Below, piece by piece: positions 18,220-27,426 of a DNA stretch of 64,000 bases (position 1 is its first letter; each line of letters opens with the position of its first letter). The notes beneath the pieces are model-generated. The model was not told the origin of the DNA. It saw nothing but the letters and a program-made list of their open reading frames with translations, and did not search any database. The DNA comes from Ochrobactrum sp. CGA5 (GTDB taxonomy: Bacteria > Pseudomonadota > Alphaproteobacteria > Rhizobiales > Rhizobiaceae), in contig NZ_VCIG01000005.1 of the NCBI RefSeq assembly GCF_006345815.1, forward strand, positions 372,001 through 436,000, written 5' to 3'. The position numbers and the translations under genes are program-made.

Positions 18220-19122
18220 ATGCTGCGCCGCACTTTACGAACAACTGCGCTCAGCTTCTTGAGCGGAGCTCTTCTCTGGATCAATCCAAGCGCCGCGCTT
18301 GCAGAAAAATTCAAGGCAGTGACGACATTTACCGTTATCGCTGATATTGCGCAGAATATTGCTGGCGATGTTGCAACGGTTGAGTCAATCACCAAACCAG
18401 GCGCCGAGATCCACAACTATCAGCCTACTCCCGGCGATCTGATCAAAGCGCAAGATGCGAAGCTAATCCTCTGGAACGGCCTTGGGCTGGAACTGTGGTT
18501 CGAAAAATTCTTCTCGCGTCTCAAAGGCGTACCGAGTGCAATTGTCTCTAACGGTGTCGAACCAATCGACATTAGCGAAGGGCCGTATAGCGGCAAGCCG
18601 AACCCGCACGCATGGATGTCGCCAAATGCGGCTCTAATCTATGTTGATAATATACGCGATGCTTTCGTTAAAAACGACCCCGTAAACGCTGATGTTTATA
18701 AAGCCAATGCCGAGGCTTATAAGGCAAAAATTGGGGCCACCATCGATCCCATCCGAGCTGAAATGATGGCGATTCCCGAGGGGAAGCGCTGGCTTGTTTC
18801 CAGTGAAGGCGCATTTTCCTATCTTGCACGGGATTTTGGCCTGAAGGAGCTTTATCTCTGGCCAATCAATGCCGACCAGCAGGGTACTCCTCAGCAGGTG
18901 CGAAAAGTGATTGATGCAGTACGCGAAAACAACATTACGGCAGTCTTCTCTGAAAGCACTGTCTCCCCTGCTCCGGCCGAACAGGTCGCGCGCGAAACCG
19001 GCGCGAAATATGCCGGTGTTCTCTATGTCGATTCACTTTCAGAACCGGACGGCCCCGTACCGACCTATATCGACCTTTTGAAGGTCACTTCAGGTACGAT
19101 CGCGGAAGGACTCAAACAATGA
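18220..19122 (+). CDS. sitA: Mn/Fe ABC transporter periplasmic binding protein (SitA-like)
   Basis: A cluster A-I metal-binding lipoprotein-type periplasmic protein of 300 residues. The ATG at 18220 has an AAGGA ribosome site and starts a clear signal peptide ([19 protein letters not shown], cut after AALA). The four metal ligand positions read His (EIHNYQP), His (PHAWMSP), Glu (SSEGAF) and Asp (YVDSLS), the H-H-E-D set typical of manganese/iron proteins rather than the three-His zinc set. It starts a four-gene operon in which each gene overlaps the next. Confidence 0.92.
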   Translation: MLRRTLRTTALSFLSGALLWINPSAALAEKFKAVTTFTVIADIAQNIAGDVATVESITKPGAEIHNYQPTPGDLIKAQDAKLILWNGLGLELWFEKFFSRLKGVPSAIVSNGVEPIDISEGPYSGKPNPHAWMSPNAALIYVDNIRDAFVKNDPVNADVYKANAEAYKAKIGATIDPIRAEMMAIPEGKRWLVSSEGAFSYLARDFGLKELYLWPINADQQGTPQQVRKVIDAVRENNITAVFSESTVSPAPAEQVARETGAKYAGVLYVDSLSEPDGPVPTYIDLLKVTSGTIAEGLKQ

Positions 19123-20024
19123 ATGCCCCGATAGATCTTCATGCAGATATCTCCGCCGCGCTGAACAACAGCGCGGCGGATGGTATCAACGTGAGGGAGG
19201 CAACCGTAACATACCGCAACGGTCATACGGCTCTGCACGATGCAAGTTTCGTAATCCCAACCGGAACGATTACAGCGCTTGTCGGCATCAACGGGTCCGG
19301 CAAGTCCACCCTATTCAAAGCGATCATGGGGTTCGTGAAACTCGCCAAGGGTGAAATATCCATTCTCGGTATGCCAGTTGGAGTCGCGCTCAAAAAGAAC
19401 CTCGTGGCTTATGTCCCGCAAAGCGAGGACGTTGACTGGAACTTTCCGGTTCTCGTCGAAGATGTGGTCATGATGGGCCGATATGGACATATGGGCATGA
19501 TGCGTATACCGCGACGCTCCGATAAAGAAGCCGTAGAGAAAGCGCTGGCTCGCGTGAATATGCTTGACTTTCGCCAGCGGCAAATCGGTGAACTTTCGGG
19601 TGGACAAAAGAAGCGGGTGTTTCTTGCGCGGGCACTCGCGCAAGACGGACGTGTTATCCTTCTGGATGAGCCTTTTACCGGTGTAGATGTGAAGACCGAG
19701 GAAGCGATCATCACGCTGCTTCGCAGTTTGCGCAATGAGGGTCGCGTGATGTTGGTTTCGACCCACAATCTCGGCAGCGTCCCTGATTTCTGCGACCGAA
19801 CGGTTTTGTTGAAACGCACGGTTCTCGACTACGGACGGACTGCTGAAGTGTTCACGCAGGCGAATCTCGAAAAGACCTTTGGCGGCGTTTTGCGCCATCT
19901 CGTATTAGGTGAGACCGATCATCCAGGGCGGGCTGCGGTCAGCGTCATCACTGACGATGAACGCCCTTTCATTGTTTATGAGAACCAGGATCCCACAACT
20001 AGCAATCGGAGCAAGGAACAATGA
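19119..20024 (+). CDS. sitB: Mn/Fe ABC transporter ATPase (SitB-like)
   Basis: A 301-residue ABC ATPase: Walker [10 protein letters not shown] near residue 55, signature LSGGQKKR near 162, Walker B VILLDEPF, switch STHN. The start overlaps the sitA stop by 4 bases (ATGA) and the stop overlaps the permease start the same way. An N-terminal extension of about 20 residues and an acidic C-terminal tail of about 40 residues flank the nucleotide-binding domain. Confidence 0.93.
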   Translation: MNAPIDLHADISAALNNSAADGINVREATVTYRNGHTALHDASFVIPTGTITALVGINGSGKSTLFKAIMGFVKLAKGEISILGMPVGVALKKNLVAYVPQSEDVDWNFPVLVEDVVMMGRYGHMGMMRIPRRSDKEAVEKALARVNMLDFRQRQIGELSGGQKKRVFLARALAQDGRVILLDEPFTGVDVKTEEAIITLLRSLRNEGRVMLVSTHNLGSVPDFCDRTVLLKRTVLDYGRTAEVFTQANLEKTFGGVLRHLVLGETDHPGRAAVSVITDDERPFIVYENQDPTTSNRSKEQ

Positions 20025-20878
20025 CCCTGCTTCTTGAGCCATTCAGTTACAGCTACATGCTGAATGCGATGTGGGTTTCGGCATTGGTGGGCGGAGTCTG
20101 CGCCTTTCTTTCGGCATATCTCATGCTGAAAGGCTGGTCGCTCATCGGCGACGCCCTTTCACATTCCATCGTTCCAGGCGTAGCAGGCGCCTATATGCTC
20201 GGGCTACCCTTCTCCATCGGCGCGTTTTTTTCGGGTGGTCTCGCGGCAGCGGCGATGCTTTTTCTCAACCAGCGTACAAAACTAAAGGAAGATGCAATCA
20301 TCGGCCTGATCTTCTCATCATTCTTCGGGCTTGGTCTCTTCATGATCTCGCTGAAGCCGACAGCGGTAAACATTCAAACGATAGTTCTCGGTAATATTCT
20401 CGCCATCACACCAGAAGACACACTGCAGCTGGCAATCATCGGCTTTGTGTCCCTGTCGCTACTTTTCTTGAAGTGGAAAGACCTGATGGTGGTGTTTTTC
20501 GATGAAAGCCATGCGCGTTCGATCGGTCTCAAGCCCAATGCGCTGAAGATCATGTTCTTCACCTTGCTATCGGCATCGACGGTCGCCGCCATGCAAACGG
20601 TAGGTGCCTTTCTCGTCATCTGCATGGTGGTGACGCCCGGCGCAACGGCATATCTGATGACGGATCGCTTCTCGCGGCTGCTCTGGATCGCCGTGGCCAT
20701 TGGATCCTTTACGAGTTTCACAGGAGCCTATGTAAGCTATTTTCTGGACGGTGCGACGGGAGGCATCATCGTTGTCCTCCAGACACTGGTTTTCCTCAGC
20801 GTATTCTTGTTTGCTCCAAAACACGGATTACTGGCCGCGCGTCGCAAAGCGGCACTAGCGCTTAAGGAGATTCAGTAA
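20021..20878 (+). CDS. sitC: Mn/Fe ABC transporter permease (SitC-like)
   Basis: A 285-residue ABC-3 family membrane protein with about eight hydrophobic segments. Family marks include [20 protein letters not shown] near residue 37 and ITPEDTLQL in the middle, followed by [23 protein letters not shown]. It pairs with the next permease to form the channel. Confidence 0.93.
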   Translation: MTLLLEPFSYSYMLNAMWVSALVGGVCAFLSAYLMLKGWSLIGDALSHSIVPGVAGAYMLGLPFSIGAFFSGGLAAAAMLFLNQRTKLKEDAIIGLIFSSFFGLGLFMISLKPTAVNIQTIVLGNILAITPEDTLQLAIIGFVSLSLLFLKWKDLMVVFFDESHARSIGLKPNALKIMFFTLLSASTVAAMQTVGAFLVICMVVTPGATAYLMTDRFSRLLWIAVAIGSFTSFTGAYVSYFLDGATGGIIVVLQTLVFLSVFLFAPKHGLLAARRKAALALKEIQ

Positions 20879-21726
20879 TGCCGATCCTTGAAATGCTGAC
20901 ATCCCCGTTTCAGTTCGAGTTCATGCGCTATGCACTGGTCATTTCTGTGCTCATTGCGATCCCGACGGCGTTGCTCTCATGTTTTCTGGTCCTCAAAGGC
21001 TGGTCATTGATGGGTGACGCGATAAGCCACGCCGTTCTCCCGGGGGTCGTTGTCGCCTACATCATCGGAATACCTTTCGGTATCGGAGCATTTGTAGCAG
21101 GTATGACCTGTGCTCTGGCTACCGGTTACCTCACAGAAAACAGCCGTATCAAGCAGGATACGGTGATGGGCATCGTGTTCTCCGGCATGTTCGGCCTTGG
21201 TCTCGTTCTGTATGTTTCGATCCGCTCGACAGTACATCTCGATCATATCCTGTTCGGCGACATGCTTGGAATAACGTTGTCCGACCTGATCGAAACGGCC
21301 GTGATCGCTGCACTGACCGCCGGCGTTATTGTCATCAAGTGGCGCGATTTCCTGCTGCACGCTTTCGATCCGGCGCAAGCCAGAGTCGTCGGTCTACCGG
21401 TCCGCCTCCTGCACTATGGTTTGCTTTGCCTCCTTTCGCTGACGATTGTAGGTGTTTTGAAAGCAGTAGGGATCATTCTTGCCATCGCCATGTTGATTGC
21501 GCCTGGGGCAATTGCGTTTTTGCTCACCCGCAAATTCAGCGCCATGATGCTGATCGCCGTGACAATAGCGGTCACCGCATCTTTCTTCGGCGTCTACCTG
21601 TCTTTTTTCATCGACAGTGCGCCTGCTCCAACAATCGTTCTGCTGATGACCGTGATGTTCCTCGCGGCGTTCATCTACTCCTCCCAGCGAAACGTCAAAT
21701 TCGAAGAGCGCGCAGAAAAAGTTTGA
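20878..21726 (+). CDS. sitD: Mn/Fe ABC transporter permease (SitD-like)
   Basis: A 282-residue ABC-3 permease related to the gene before it (LKGWSLMGDAISHAVLPGVV near residue 40, then AVGIILAIAMLIAPGAIAFLLTRKF). The ATG shares a base with the preceding stop (TAATG). It is the last gene of the sitABCD-type operon; a 32-base palindrome 56 bases downstream may end the transcript. Confidence 0.93.
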   Translation: MPILEMLTSPFQFEFMRYALVISVLIAIPTALLSCFLVLKGWSLMGDAISHAVLPGVVVAYIIGIPFGIGAFVAGMTCALATGYLTENSRIKQDTVMGIVFSGMFGLGLVLYVSIRSTVHLDHILFGDMLGITLSDLIETAVIAALTAGVIVIKWRDFLLHAFDPAQARVVGLPVRLLHYGLLCLLSLTIVGVLKAVGIILAIAMLIAPGAIAFLLTRKFSAMMLIAVTIAVTASFFGVYLSFFIDSAPAPTIVLLMTVMFLAAFIYSSQRNVKFEERAEKV

Positions 21727-21782
21727 TTGGAATCTGCTAACAAGCTGGATCTGTACACTCTCCGTCAAACCCGCTTGCGTGC

Positions 21783-21814
21783 GACGTGGACAGCTTTGCA
21801 AAGCTGTCCACGTC
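21783..21814. repeat. 32-base perfect palindrome, possible terminator
   Basis: The left half GACGTGGACAGCTTTG is mirrored exactly by CAAAGCTGTCCACGTC. As RNA this gives a strong hairpin. It lies 56 bases after the end of the metal-transport operon. No T-run follows on either strand, so it is not a textbook intrinsic terminator; it could block the transcript or be a binding site. Confidence 0.75.
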
Positions 21815-21957
21815 TTCGCCTTCGTGTCATACAACTGTTATGAAATCTCGCTAAACAGCCTTCAAGCGATGTTCCAAATTGGAAATCGAAGCTGTTTTTC
21901 CGCACAAATACACTTTTGTAGCTTGTCGAGGTTGCTTAAAGATGCTTCAATCCGCTT

Positions 21958-21971
21958 TGCACGGCTGTGCA
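21958..21971. promoter_or_regulatory. operator-like palindrome, copy 1 of the TGCACnGCTGTGCA pair
   Basis: TGCACGGCTGTGCA lies 42 bases before the start of the ABC ATPase gene. The same word with one base changed is centred in a perfect palindrome at 23183-23198, before the binding-protein gene. Both sit in front of genes of one transport system that has its own LacI regulator, so this is a likely operator. Confidence 0.6.
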
Positions 21972-22013
21972 GATAATAGAAAGCCAGTAGGCGATCCTGG
22001 GGAGGAGGCGCTT

Positions 22014-23087
22014 ATGCCAGCGTTTTTGGAGGTAGCGGATGCGCGCGTTCGCTATGGCAATAATGAAGTTCTCAAAGGTGTAAACTTATCTGTCAAGAAG
22101 GGCGAGTTCGTTGCGCTTCTGGGCTCTTCCGGTTGCGGCAAGACAACATTGTTACGCGCGATTGCGGGCTTCAATCTGCCATCCAACGGTGCAATCCGCG
22201 TTGATGGTATAGATGTCACCAAGCTCCCTCCGGACAAACGCGGCATGGCGCTTGTCTTTCAGTCCTACGCGCTCTGGCCGCATATGACTGTCGCGCAGAA
22301 TATGGGTTATGGCTTGCGTATTCGTGGCGCCTCGAAAGAGATCATTAAGCGGAAAATCGAAGAAGTTGCGCGCCTGCTTGGACTGGACACTTTACTGGAG
22401 CGCAAACCCGCCGCCCTTTCCGGCGGACAGCGTCAGCGTGTCGCCCTGGGGCGGGCTCTCGCCATTCAGCCTGATATTCTGCTTCTTGACGAGCCACTCT
22501 CCAATCTGGATGCGCGCATCAGACTATCGGTTCGCCATGAGATCAGCGCTTTGCAGCGCCGCCTCGGCATCACGGCAGTTCACGTGACGCACGACCGGGA
22601 AGAAGCCATGGTTATGGCAGACCGCATAGTGATCCTCAACAATGGTGAAATCGCCCAAGCCGGAGCTCCGGAAGAGGTTTACAACCACCCGGCATCGGAC
22701 TTCGTAGCGGCATTTATGGGCGCAGAAAATCTGATCGAAGTGCAAATTCAGATGAAGGCTGACCGCATCGAGATTGCCGCAGGAGCCAATAACAAAGCGA
22801 GCAGAATTTCGGCAGGACGCCGAAATCTGTCCGATGGCCTGGCATCGGCACGTTTCCGCAGCGAAGCCGCACGTCTCACCAAGTCAGGAGCCGTTGGGAA
22901 TTCCACCTCTCCCGAATTAACGCTCCACGGTACGGTCGAGCAGACCAGTTATCCCGGCGGCCTTTGGAGGCACATGATCCGCGTCGGGGAGAGACACATC
23001 ATGGTCGATGCTCCGGAAAGCCATCAGCCCGGAACCAATGTAGAAATCCGCATACCCGAGCATGCCCTATTTTTATTCGACAAATAG
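22014..23087 (+). CDS. ABC importer ATPase (spermidine/iron/phosphonate-type, substrate unknown)
   Basis: A 357-residue CUT-type ATPase: Walker A GSSGCGKTT near residue 38, signature LSGGQRQRV near 134, Walker [14 protein letters not shown], switch VTHDREE, and a C-terminal TOBE-like part with SYPGGLWRHMIRVGE. The open frame extends to 21879, but the ATG at 22014 follows a very strong GGGGAGGAGG ribosome site, so the upstream 45 codons are not used. The binding protein, two permeases, LacI regulator and 2H phosphoesterase follow. Confidence 0.92.
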   Translation: MPAFLEVADARVRYGNNEVLKGVNLSVKKGEFVALLGSSGCGKTTLLRAIAGFNLPSNGAIRVDGIDVTKLPPDKRGMALVFQSYALWPHMTVAQNMGYGLRIRGASKEIIKRKIEEVARLLGLDTLLERKPAALSGGQRQRVALGRALAIQPDILLLDEPLSNLDARIRLSVRHEISALQRRLGITAVHVTHDREEAMVMADRIVILNNGEIAQAGAPEEVYNHPASDFVAAFMGAENLIEVQIQMKADRIEIAAGANNKASRISAGRRNLSDGLASARFRSEAARLTKSGAVGNSTSPELTLHGTVEQTSYPGGLWRHMIRVGERHIMVDAPESHQPGTNVEIRIPEHALFLFDK

Positions 23088-23182
23088 TCAGGCACCGGCG
23101 GCCTTCGCGCCAAAACTTTATAGTACGTTGCTAAGCTGAGGAAGACGAGAAAGTGGAATATGGCATACCGTCAAATATACTG

Positions 23183-23198
23183 ATGCACAGCTGTGCAT
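23183..23198. promoter_or_regulatory. operator-like palindrome, copy 2 of the TGCACnGCTGTGCA pair
   Basis: ATGCACAGCTGTGCAT is a perfect 16-base palindrome 170 bases before the binding-protein start, in the 280-base gap after the ATPase gene. It shares 13 of 14 core bases with the site at 21958-21971. The gap therefore seems to carry a second, equally controlled promoter. Confidence 0.65.
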
Positions 23199-23367
23199 AA
23201 CAAGCTCGATCTTTGTCGTACACAAACGCAGGAAAGCCCATTCAAATTCTTTATCTCCGGGCAATCTCGTCCGTTGGCGCCACAGTTCCCGATAAACACC
23301 ACTGATGCTTCGCATCTGCCTTCAACCATAAGACCGGAAACTCCGGTTTCAGACAGGAGTCCTTTTC

Positions 23368-24501
23368 ATGAGAACTATCCTGAACGCGGCAATGGCGATC
23401 GGCCTTACCGTTGTACCAGCTGCTGCCGATGAATTGACCGTGATTACGGCAGGCGATCAGAACATGGTCGACTATATCAATCAGTATCTCGGACCGTTGT
23501 TTGAGAAAGAGAACCCAGGAACAACTGTTCGTGTTGTCGGAACAGGTCCCGGCGATGCCGGTTCGCAAAAGATTCTCGAGCGTTTCGAGGCCCAATCCAA
23601 GGCTGGCGTAGAGAAATGGGACACCGACGTCGCAGTGGTCCACGAGAAATTTGTCGGACCAATGGTAACGGCAAGGTTTCTTGAGAACTATCGTGGTAAA
23701 ATTGATAGCGGCAAGCTAGTGACACGCGACAATGCGAAAATGGCCCTCGGCACTAATGTCGATGGTTACGTCATGCCGATGTTCAACAGCCAAACCGCAC
23801 TTGCGTACAACCCTGCTCTCGTTGCCAATCCGCCGAAAAGCTATGATGAGCTTGTCGCATGGGCTAAAGAAAACCCAAAGCAGTTCGGCTATAACGGCAT
23901 CAAGGGCGGAGCATCGGGTGTAAGCTTCGTCATGGGCTGGATTTACGCTTATGGCGGCGACGCGAACAAGCTGATGAAAGGTCCATTCGAAGAGAGCGAA
24001 GCAAAGAACTGGGATAAGGCATTTGCCTCGCTCAAGGATTTCACTAAGAACGCCACCCTCACCCCGGGCAATGCAGGCACACTCGACATGTTGAGCCGCG
24101 GTGAAATCGCGATGGGACCGGTCTGGGTAGACATGTTCTACTCTTGGAAAGCGAACGGACAACTCCCGCCGGAAATGAAACTTGTTCTGCCGGCTCCCGG
24201 TATGCCTGGTCAGCCGATGCATTATGTGATCCCGGAAAAGAGCGCGCACAAGGGAATTGCCGAGAAGTTTGTTGCACTGGCGACGAGCCCGAAAGTACAG
24301 GCCGAAGGTATTGTGAAGCGCTTCAACTGGTATCCGGGCATTGATGCCGACCATGTCAAGGCAGAGCTTGACGGCGACACCTGGAACAAGCTCTTCACCG
24401 ATATTTCGCCGGACGACCTTGCGAAATATGGCAAACCCTTCCCGATCGCACCTTATAACAGCGCGATTCTGGAAGCTTATGAGCGTCAGGTCGGCAACTA
24501 A
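23368..24501 (+). CDS. ABC importer periplasmic binding protein, family 1
   Basis: A 377-residue extracellular solute-binding protein. The signal peptide is MRTILNAAMAIGLTVVPAAA, then DELTVITAGDQNMVDYI. The body has the family 1 layout (LGPLFEKENPGTTVRVVGTG, TDVAVVHEKF, MPMFNSQTALAYNP, GEIAMGPVWVDMFYSW). This fold serves iron, polyamine, sugar, phosphonate and phosphodiester importers, so the ligand cannot be read directly. A stem-loop after the stop separates it from the permeases. Confidence 0.9.
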   Translation: MRTILNAAMAIGLTVVPAAADELTVITAGDQNMVDYINQYLGPLFEKENPGTTVRVVGTGPGDAGSQKILERFEAQSKAGVEKWDTDVAVVHEKFVGPMVTARFLENYRGKIDSGKLVTRDNAKMALGTNVDGYVMPMFNSQTALAYNPALVANPPKSYDELVAWAKENPKQFGYNGIKGGASGVSFVMGWIYAYGGDANKLMKGPFEESEAKNWDKAFASLKDFTKNATLTPGNAGTLDMLSRGEIAMGPVWVDMFYSWKANGQLPPEMKLVLPAPGMPGQPMHYVIPEKSAHKGIAEKFVALATSPKVQAEGIVKRFNWYPGIDADHVKAELDGDTWNKLFTDISPDDLAKYGKPFPIAPYNSAILEAYERQVGN

Positions 24502-24583
24502 GTTCGACGAACTTATGGCTATCGGAGCGCTTTGGCAGATTTGTTTCATTTTGAGCGCATCGAACGCACGGCATCACAAGCGC

Positions 24584-24619
24584 GCATCCCGAAGGGTATA
24601 AATCGGCTTTCGGGATGTG
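24584..24619 (+). other. intercistronic stem-loop after the binding-protein gene
   Basis: GCATCCCGAA and TTCGGGATG pair across about 15 bases, in the 210-base gap between the binding protein and the first permease. No T-run follows. Such hairpins commonly protect the upstream mRNA or reduce read-through, which would give much more binding protein than permease. Confidence 0.6.
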
Positions 24620-24711
24620 CATCTACACAGGCTACTGGAGCGCCGAGCTTATCCGATCCGATCAAACCGCGCAGCGTGTCCGACACGCATCCCACCTTAA
24701 TGAGGTTTCGA

Positions 24712-25536
24712 ATGTCGCATCGACTGACGGGTATTCTTCTTGTCGCGCCTGCGCTGGCAATCGTACTATTGCTGTTTATTGTACCACTTTTCGGAGCTAT
24801 TATCGGAGCGTTCTCCGTCTCAGGTGAATGGGGAACCGGCAACTTCACCAAAGCATTCGAACTTTATTCCAGCGACATCATCTTCACTTTTATCATCGTC
24901 GCGCTGTCGTCGTTGCTGATCGCTTTATTGTCTATAACCATCGGCGGCTATCTGACACTTGGTTCCAACCCGCGCGCTGTTACTGTGCTGCGCTGGCTTT
25001 ATCGATGGCCACTTTTCATCCCCTTCATCGTCGTCGGCCAGATACTTCGCACCTTTCTTGCCAAGAACGGACTGATGAACAGCCTGTTCATTGAAAGCGG
25101 TATGCTCACGCCCCTTCAGGCCATGAGCTTCCTTGACTGGCGTGGAATTGTCATTGCATTCGTCTGGAAACAGACACCGTTTGTCACGCTTCTATTGGCA
25201 GGTGCCATGGCATCCATTGATCGTAGCACTATCGAATCCGCTCGCAATCTTGGCGCCGGACGGCTGCGCATTCTCATTGAGATCGTTCTCCCTCAAGTGC
25301 GCCAGACATTGCTCGTTGGTCTGATACTGAGCTTCGTCACCATGATGTCCGTTTTGTCCGTGCCTTTGATGATAAACGCCCAATCACCGACAATGATTAC
25401 GGCAAACATAGCATTCCGTATCAACGCTTACGGGGATTACGGCGTTGCAAATGCGCTGGGTACGATCTCCCTTCTCATGACGAGCTTCGTCGCCTGGGTT
25501 TACCTTCGCCAGACCATGAAGGAACAAGGCCAATGA
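24712..25536 (+). CDS. ABC importer permease 1
   Basis: A 274-residue membrane protein with about six hydrophobic segments and the EAA-type loop near residue 180 (ESARNLGAGRLRILIEIVLPQVRQTL). The open frame begins with a TTG at 24532, but the ATG at 24712 (MSHRLTGILLVAPALAI) has a TGAGG ribosome site and begins with the first transmembrane helix; the intervening stretch contains a hairpin and is not protein-like. The stop overlaps the next start. Confidence 0.9.
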   Translation: MSHRLTGILLVAPALAIVLLLFIVPLFGAIIGAFSVSGEWGTGNFTKAFELYSSDIIFTFIIVALSSLLIALLSITIGGYLTLGSNPRAVTVLRWLYRWPLFIPFIVVGQILRTFLAKNGLMNSLFIESGMLTPLQAMSFLDWRGIVIAFVWKQTPFVTLLLAGAMASIDRSTIESARNLGAGRLRILIEIVLPQVRQTLLVGLILSFVTMMSVLSVPLMINAQSPTMITANIAFRINAYGDYGVANALGTISLLMTSFVAWVYLRQTMKEQGQ

Positions 25537-26345
25537 ACAACACTATCGATTGGCGCTGGATACCCCGCGGCATACTGCTTGGCCTGCTCGCTTTCGCGAT
25601 TTTCGGACCACTCGCCAACCTATTTCTTTGGGCTGTAGCCGAGCGTTGGTATTTCCCACACACATTGCCGCTTCAGTATGGATTTTCATTCTGGGCTAAT
25701 GTCTTTTCGCCTCGCGGCAATGCACTCTCATCACTGGGCACAAGCGTCCTTATTGCGGGACTTACAGTAACAGCTTCACTGGGCCTGGCTATTCCCGCCG
25801 GTTATGCTCTCGCACGGTTGAAACTGCCGTTTCGCGGGTTCATCCTGCTGACGCTGCTGATCCCGCAGGCTTTTCCAAACCTACCCATATACGTAAACAT
25901 CGCGCAGATGTTCTACTCCTTCGGCCTGAATGGCACGATCACCGGTGTCGTTTTGGTACATGTGACCCACGGTCTGGTCTATGCAGTATGGATTGCCACA
26001 GCAGCGTTTTCAGCAATTGATCGCGAGCTTGAAGAGGCGGCCCGTTCAATGGGTGCCTCCGCTCTTAAAACATTCTTCGACATCACCTTGCCAATAGCCG
26101 CACCCGGTCTGCTTGCAAGCGCGATCTTCGTCTTTCTTGAATCGCTTGATGAGTTCACTGGAACTTACTTCGTTGGCGCTCCTGATATTTCCACTCTTCC
26201 CCTCCTGCTTTATACCGCGGGCTCCGGCGGCAATTATCAAATCGCGTCGATTAGCGCATTGATATTGTTGGTACCATCAATTGCCTTCATGTTCGTTGTA
26301 GAACGCTTCCTCAGGGCCGATGTCCTTTCAAAAGTAGGGCGATAA
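25533..26345 (+). CDS. ABC importer permease 2
   Basis: A 270-residue partner permease with six hydrophobic segments and the EAA loop (ELEEAARSMGASALKTFFDITLPIAAPGLL, about residues 165-195), which docks on the ATPase. The ATG overlaps the preceding TGA. The LacI gene starts 1 base after its stop. Confidence 0.92.
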   Translation: MNNTIDWRWIPRGILLGLLAFAIFGPLANLFLWAVAERWYFPHTLPLQYGFSFWANVFSPRGNALSSLGTSVLIAGLTVTASLGLAIPAGYALARLKLPFRGFILLTLLIPQAFPNLPIYVNIAQMFYSFGLNGTITGVVLVHVTHGLVYAVWIATAAFSAIDRELEEAARSMGASALKTFFDITLPIAAPGLLASAIFVFLESLDEFTGTYFVGAPDISTLPLLLYTAGSGGNYQIASISALILLVPSIAFMFVVERFLRADVLSKVGR

Positions 26346-26346
26346 A

Positions 26347-27426
26347 ATGTCTGATAAAGAAACGCAGCGCGAACCGGACAACATGGATAGCCAGCCACGG
26401 TTCATCAGCGCTCATGAAGTTGCGCTTGAGGCAGGTGTGTCACGCTCCGCGGTATCACGTACCTTTACGCCGGGTGCCAGCGTCTCACCGACGACACGCG
26501 AAAAAGTGCTGAAAGCCGCCGAAAAACTGGGTTATCAAGTCAACGACCTTGCACGTGGCCTCCTTGCCAACCGCAGTCGCATCGTCGGAATGATTGCCGC
26601 AGACCCGGAGAGCCCGTTTCGCTCCCGTCAGATCGCAGCGCTTTCCCGTCGGCTTACAGCACGTGGCAGTGTGCCGGTGTTGATCCCGACCGGTCAACAC
26701 GGAGAAAATCTATCGGCGGCACACGAAACGCTGCTGCGTTATCGTGCTGAAGCGACGGTGGTACTTTCCGGTATGCCCTCTTCGTCATTTGTTGAACTGG
26801 CACAGCGAAATGGCCAGACCCTCATTCTCGTCGGGCGGGCCGAAGAGGGGGCAGATCATATTCACATCAACAATCGACTTGCGGCAGAAACAGCCGTCGA
26901 AATTTTTGCAGCGCGGGGCATGAGAAAGCTTGGCCTTATCACATCGAATGTCGGCAGCCTCAATCTGGTTGAACGTGAGGAGGCCTTCATTGCCAAAGGC
27001 AAGAGCCTTGGATTGAGCGTCAGTGTACAGCGCGGGGACCTGACCGATTATGAAGGCGGCTACAGCGCTGCGTCCTTACTACTCGGGGAGCGAGAGCGCG
27101 TCCAAGGCGTGTTCTGCGTGAACGATCTTATGGCTTTCGGTCTGATAGATTGTGCACGCGACGTCTTCAATCTCTCCATTCCCGACGATGTTTCGGTTAT
27201 CGGCTTCGACAACGTCACGGAAGCGCGCTGGGGCGCCTATCGGCTAACAACATTCGATCAGAATGCGGAACGCCTTTCTGCCAAAATCATCCGCCTGCTT
27301 GATGAGAGACAGGCTGTGCCAAATGCACCGCCCCAGACAATTGTCCTCGAACTACCGCTCATTCTAAGGAGCAGCGTCAGGCCACTTAAAAATGAACGCG
27401 TCTCTCGGGAGACGCCAAATCAATGA
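26347..27426 (+). CDS. LacI-family repressor within the ABC/2H-phosphoesterase operon
   Basis: A 359-residue LacI/GalR regulator. The N-terminal helix-turn-helix (SAHEVALEAGVSRSAVSRTFTPGASVSP, about residues 20-48) is followed by the hinge and a periplasmic-binding-protein-like effector domain (SRIVGMIAADPESPFRSRQI, GVFCVNDLMAFGLIDCARD, SVIGFDNVTEARWG). It is in the same transcript as the transporter, so it most likely senses the imported compound or a product of it. The candidate operators are the paired palindromes at 21958-21971 and 23183-23198. Confidence 0.93.
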   Translation: MSDKETQREPDNMDSQPRFISAHEVALEAGVSRSAVSRTFTPGASVSPTTREKVLKAAEKLGYQVNDLARGLLANRSRIVGMIAADPESPFRSRQIAALSRRLTARGSVPVLIPTGQHGENLSAAHETLLRYRAEATVVLSGMPSSSFVELAQRNGQTLILVGRAEEGADHIHINNRLAAETAVEIFAARGMRKLGLITSNVGSLNLVEREEAFIAKGKSLGLSVSVQRGDLTDYEGGYSAASLLLGERERVQGVFCVNDLMAFGLIDCARDVFNLSIPDDVSVIGFDNVTEARWGAYRLTTFDQNAERLSAKIIRLLDERQAVPNAPPQTIVLELPLILRSSVRPLKNERVSRETPNQ

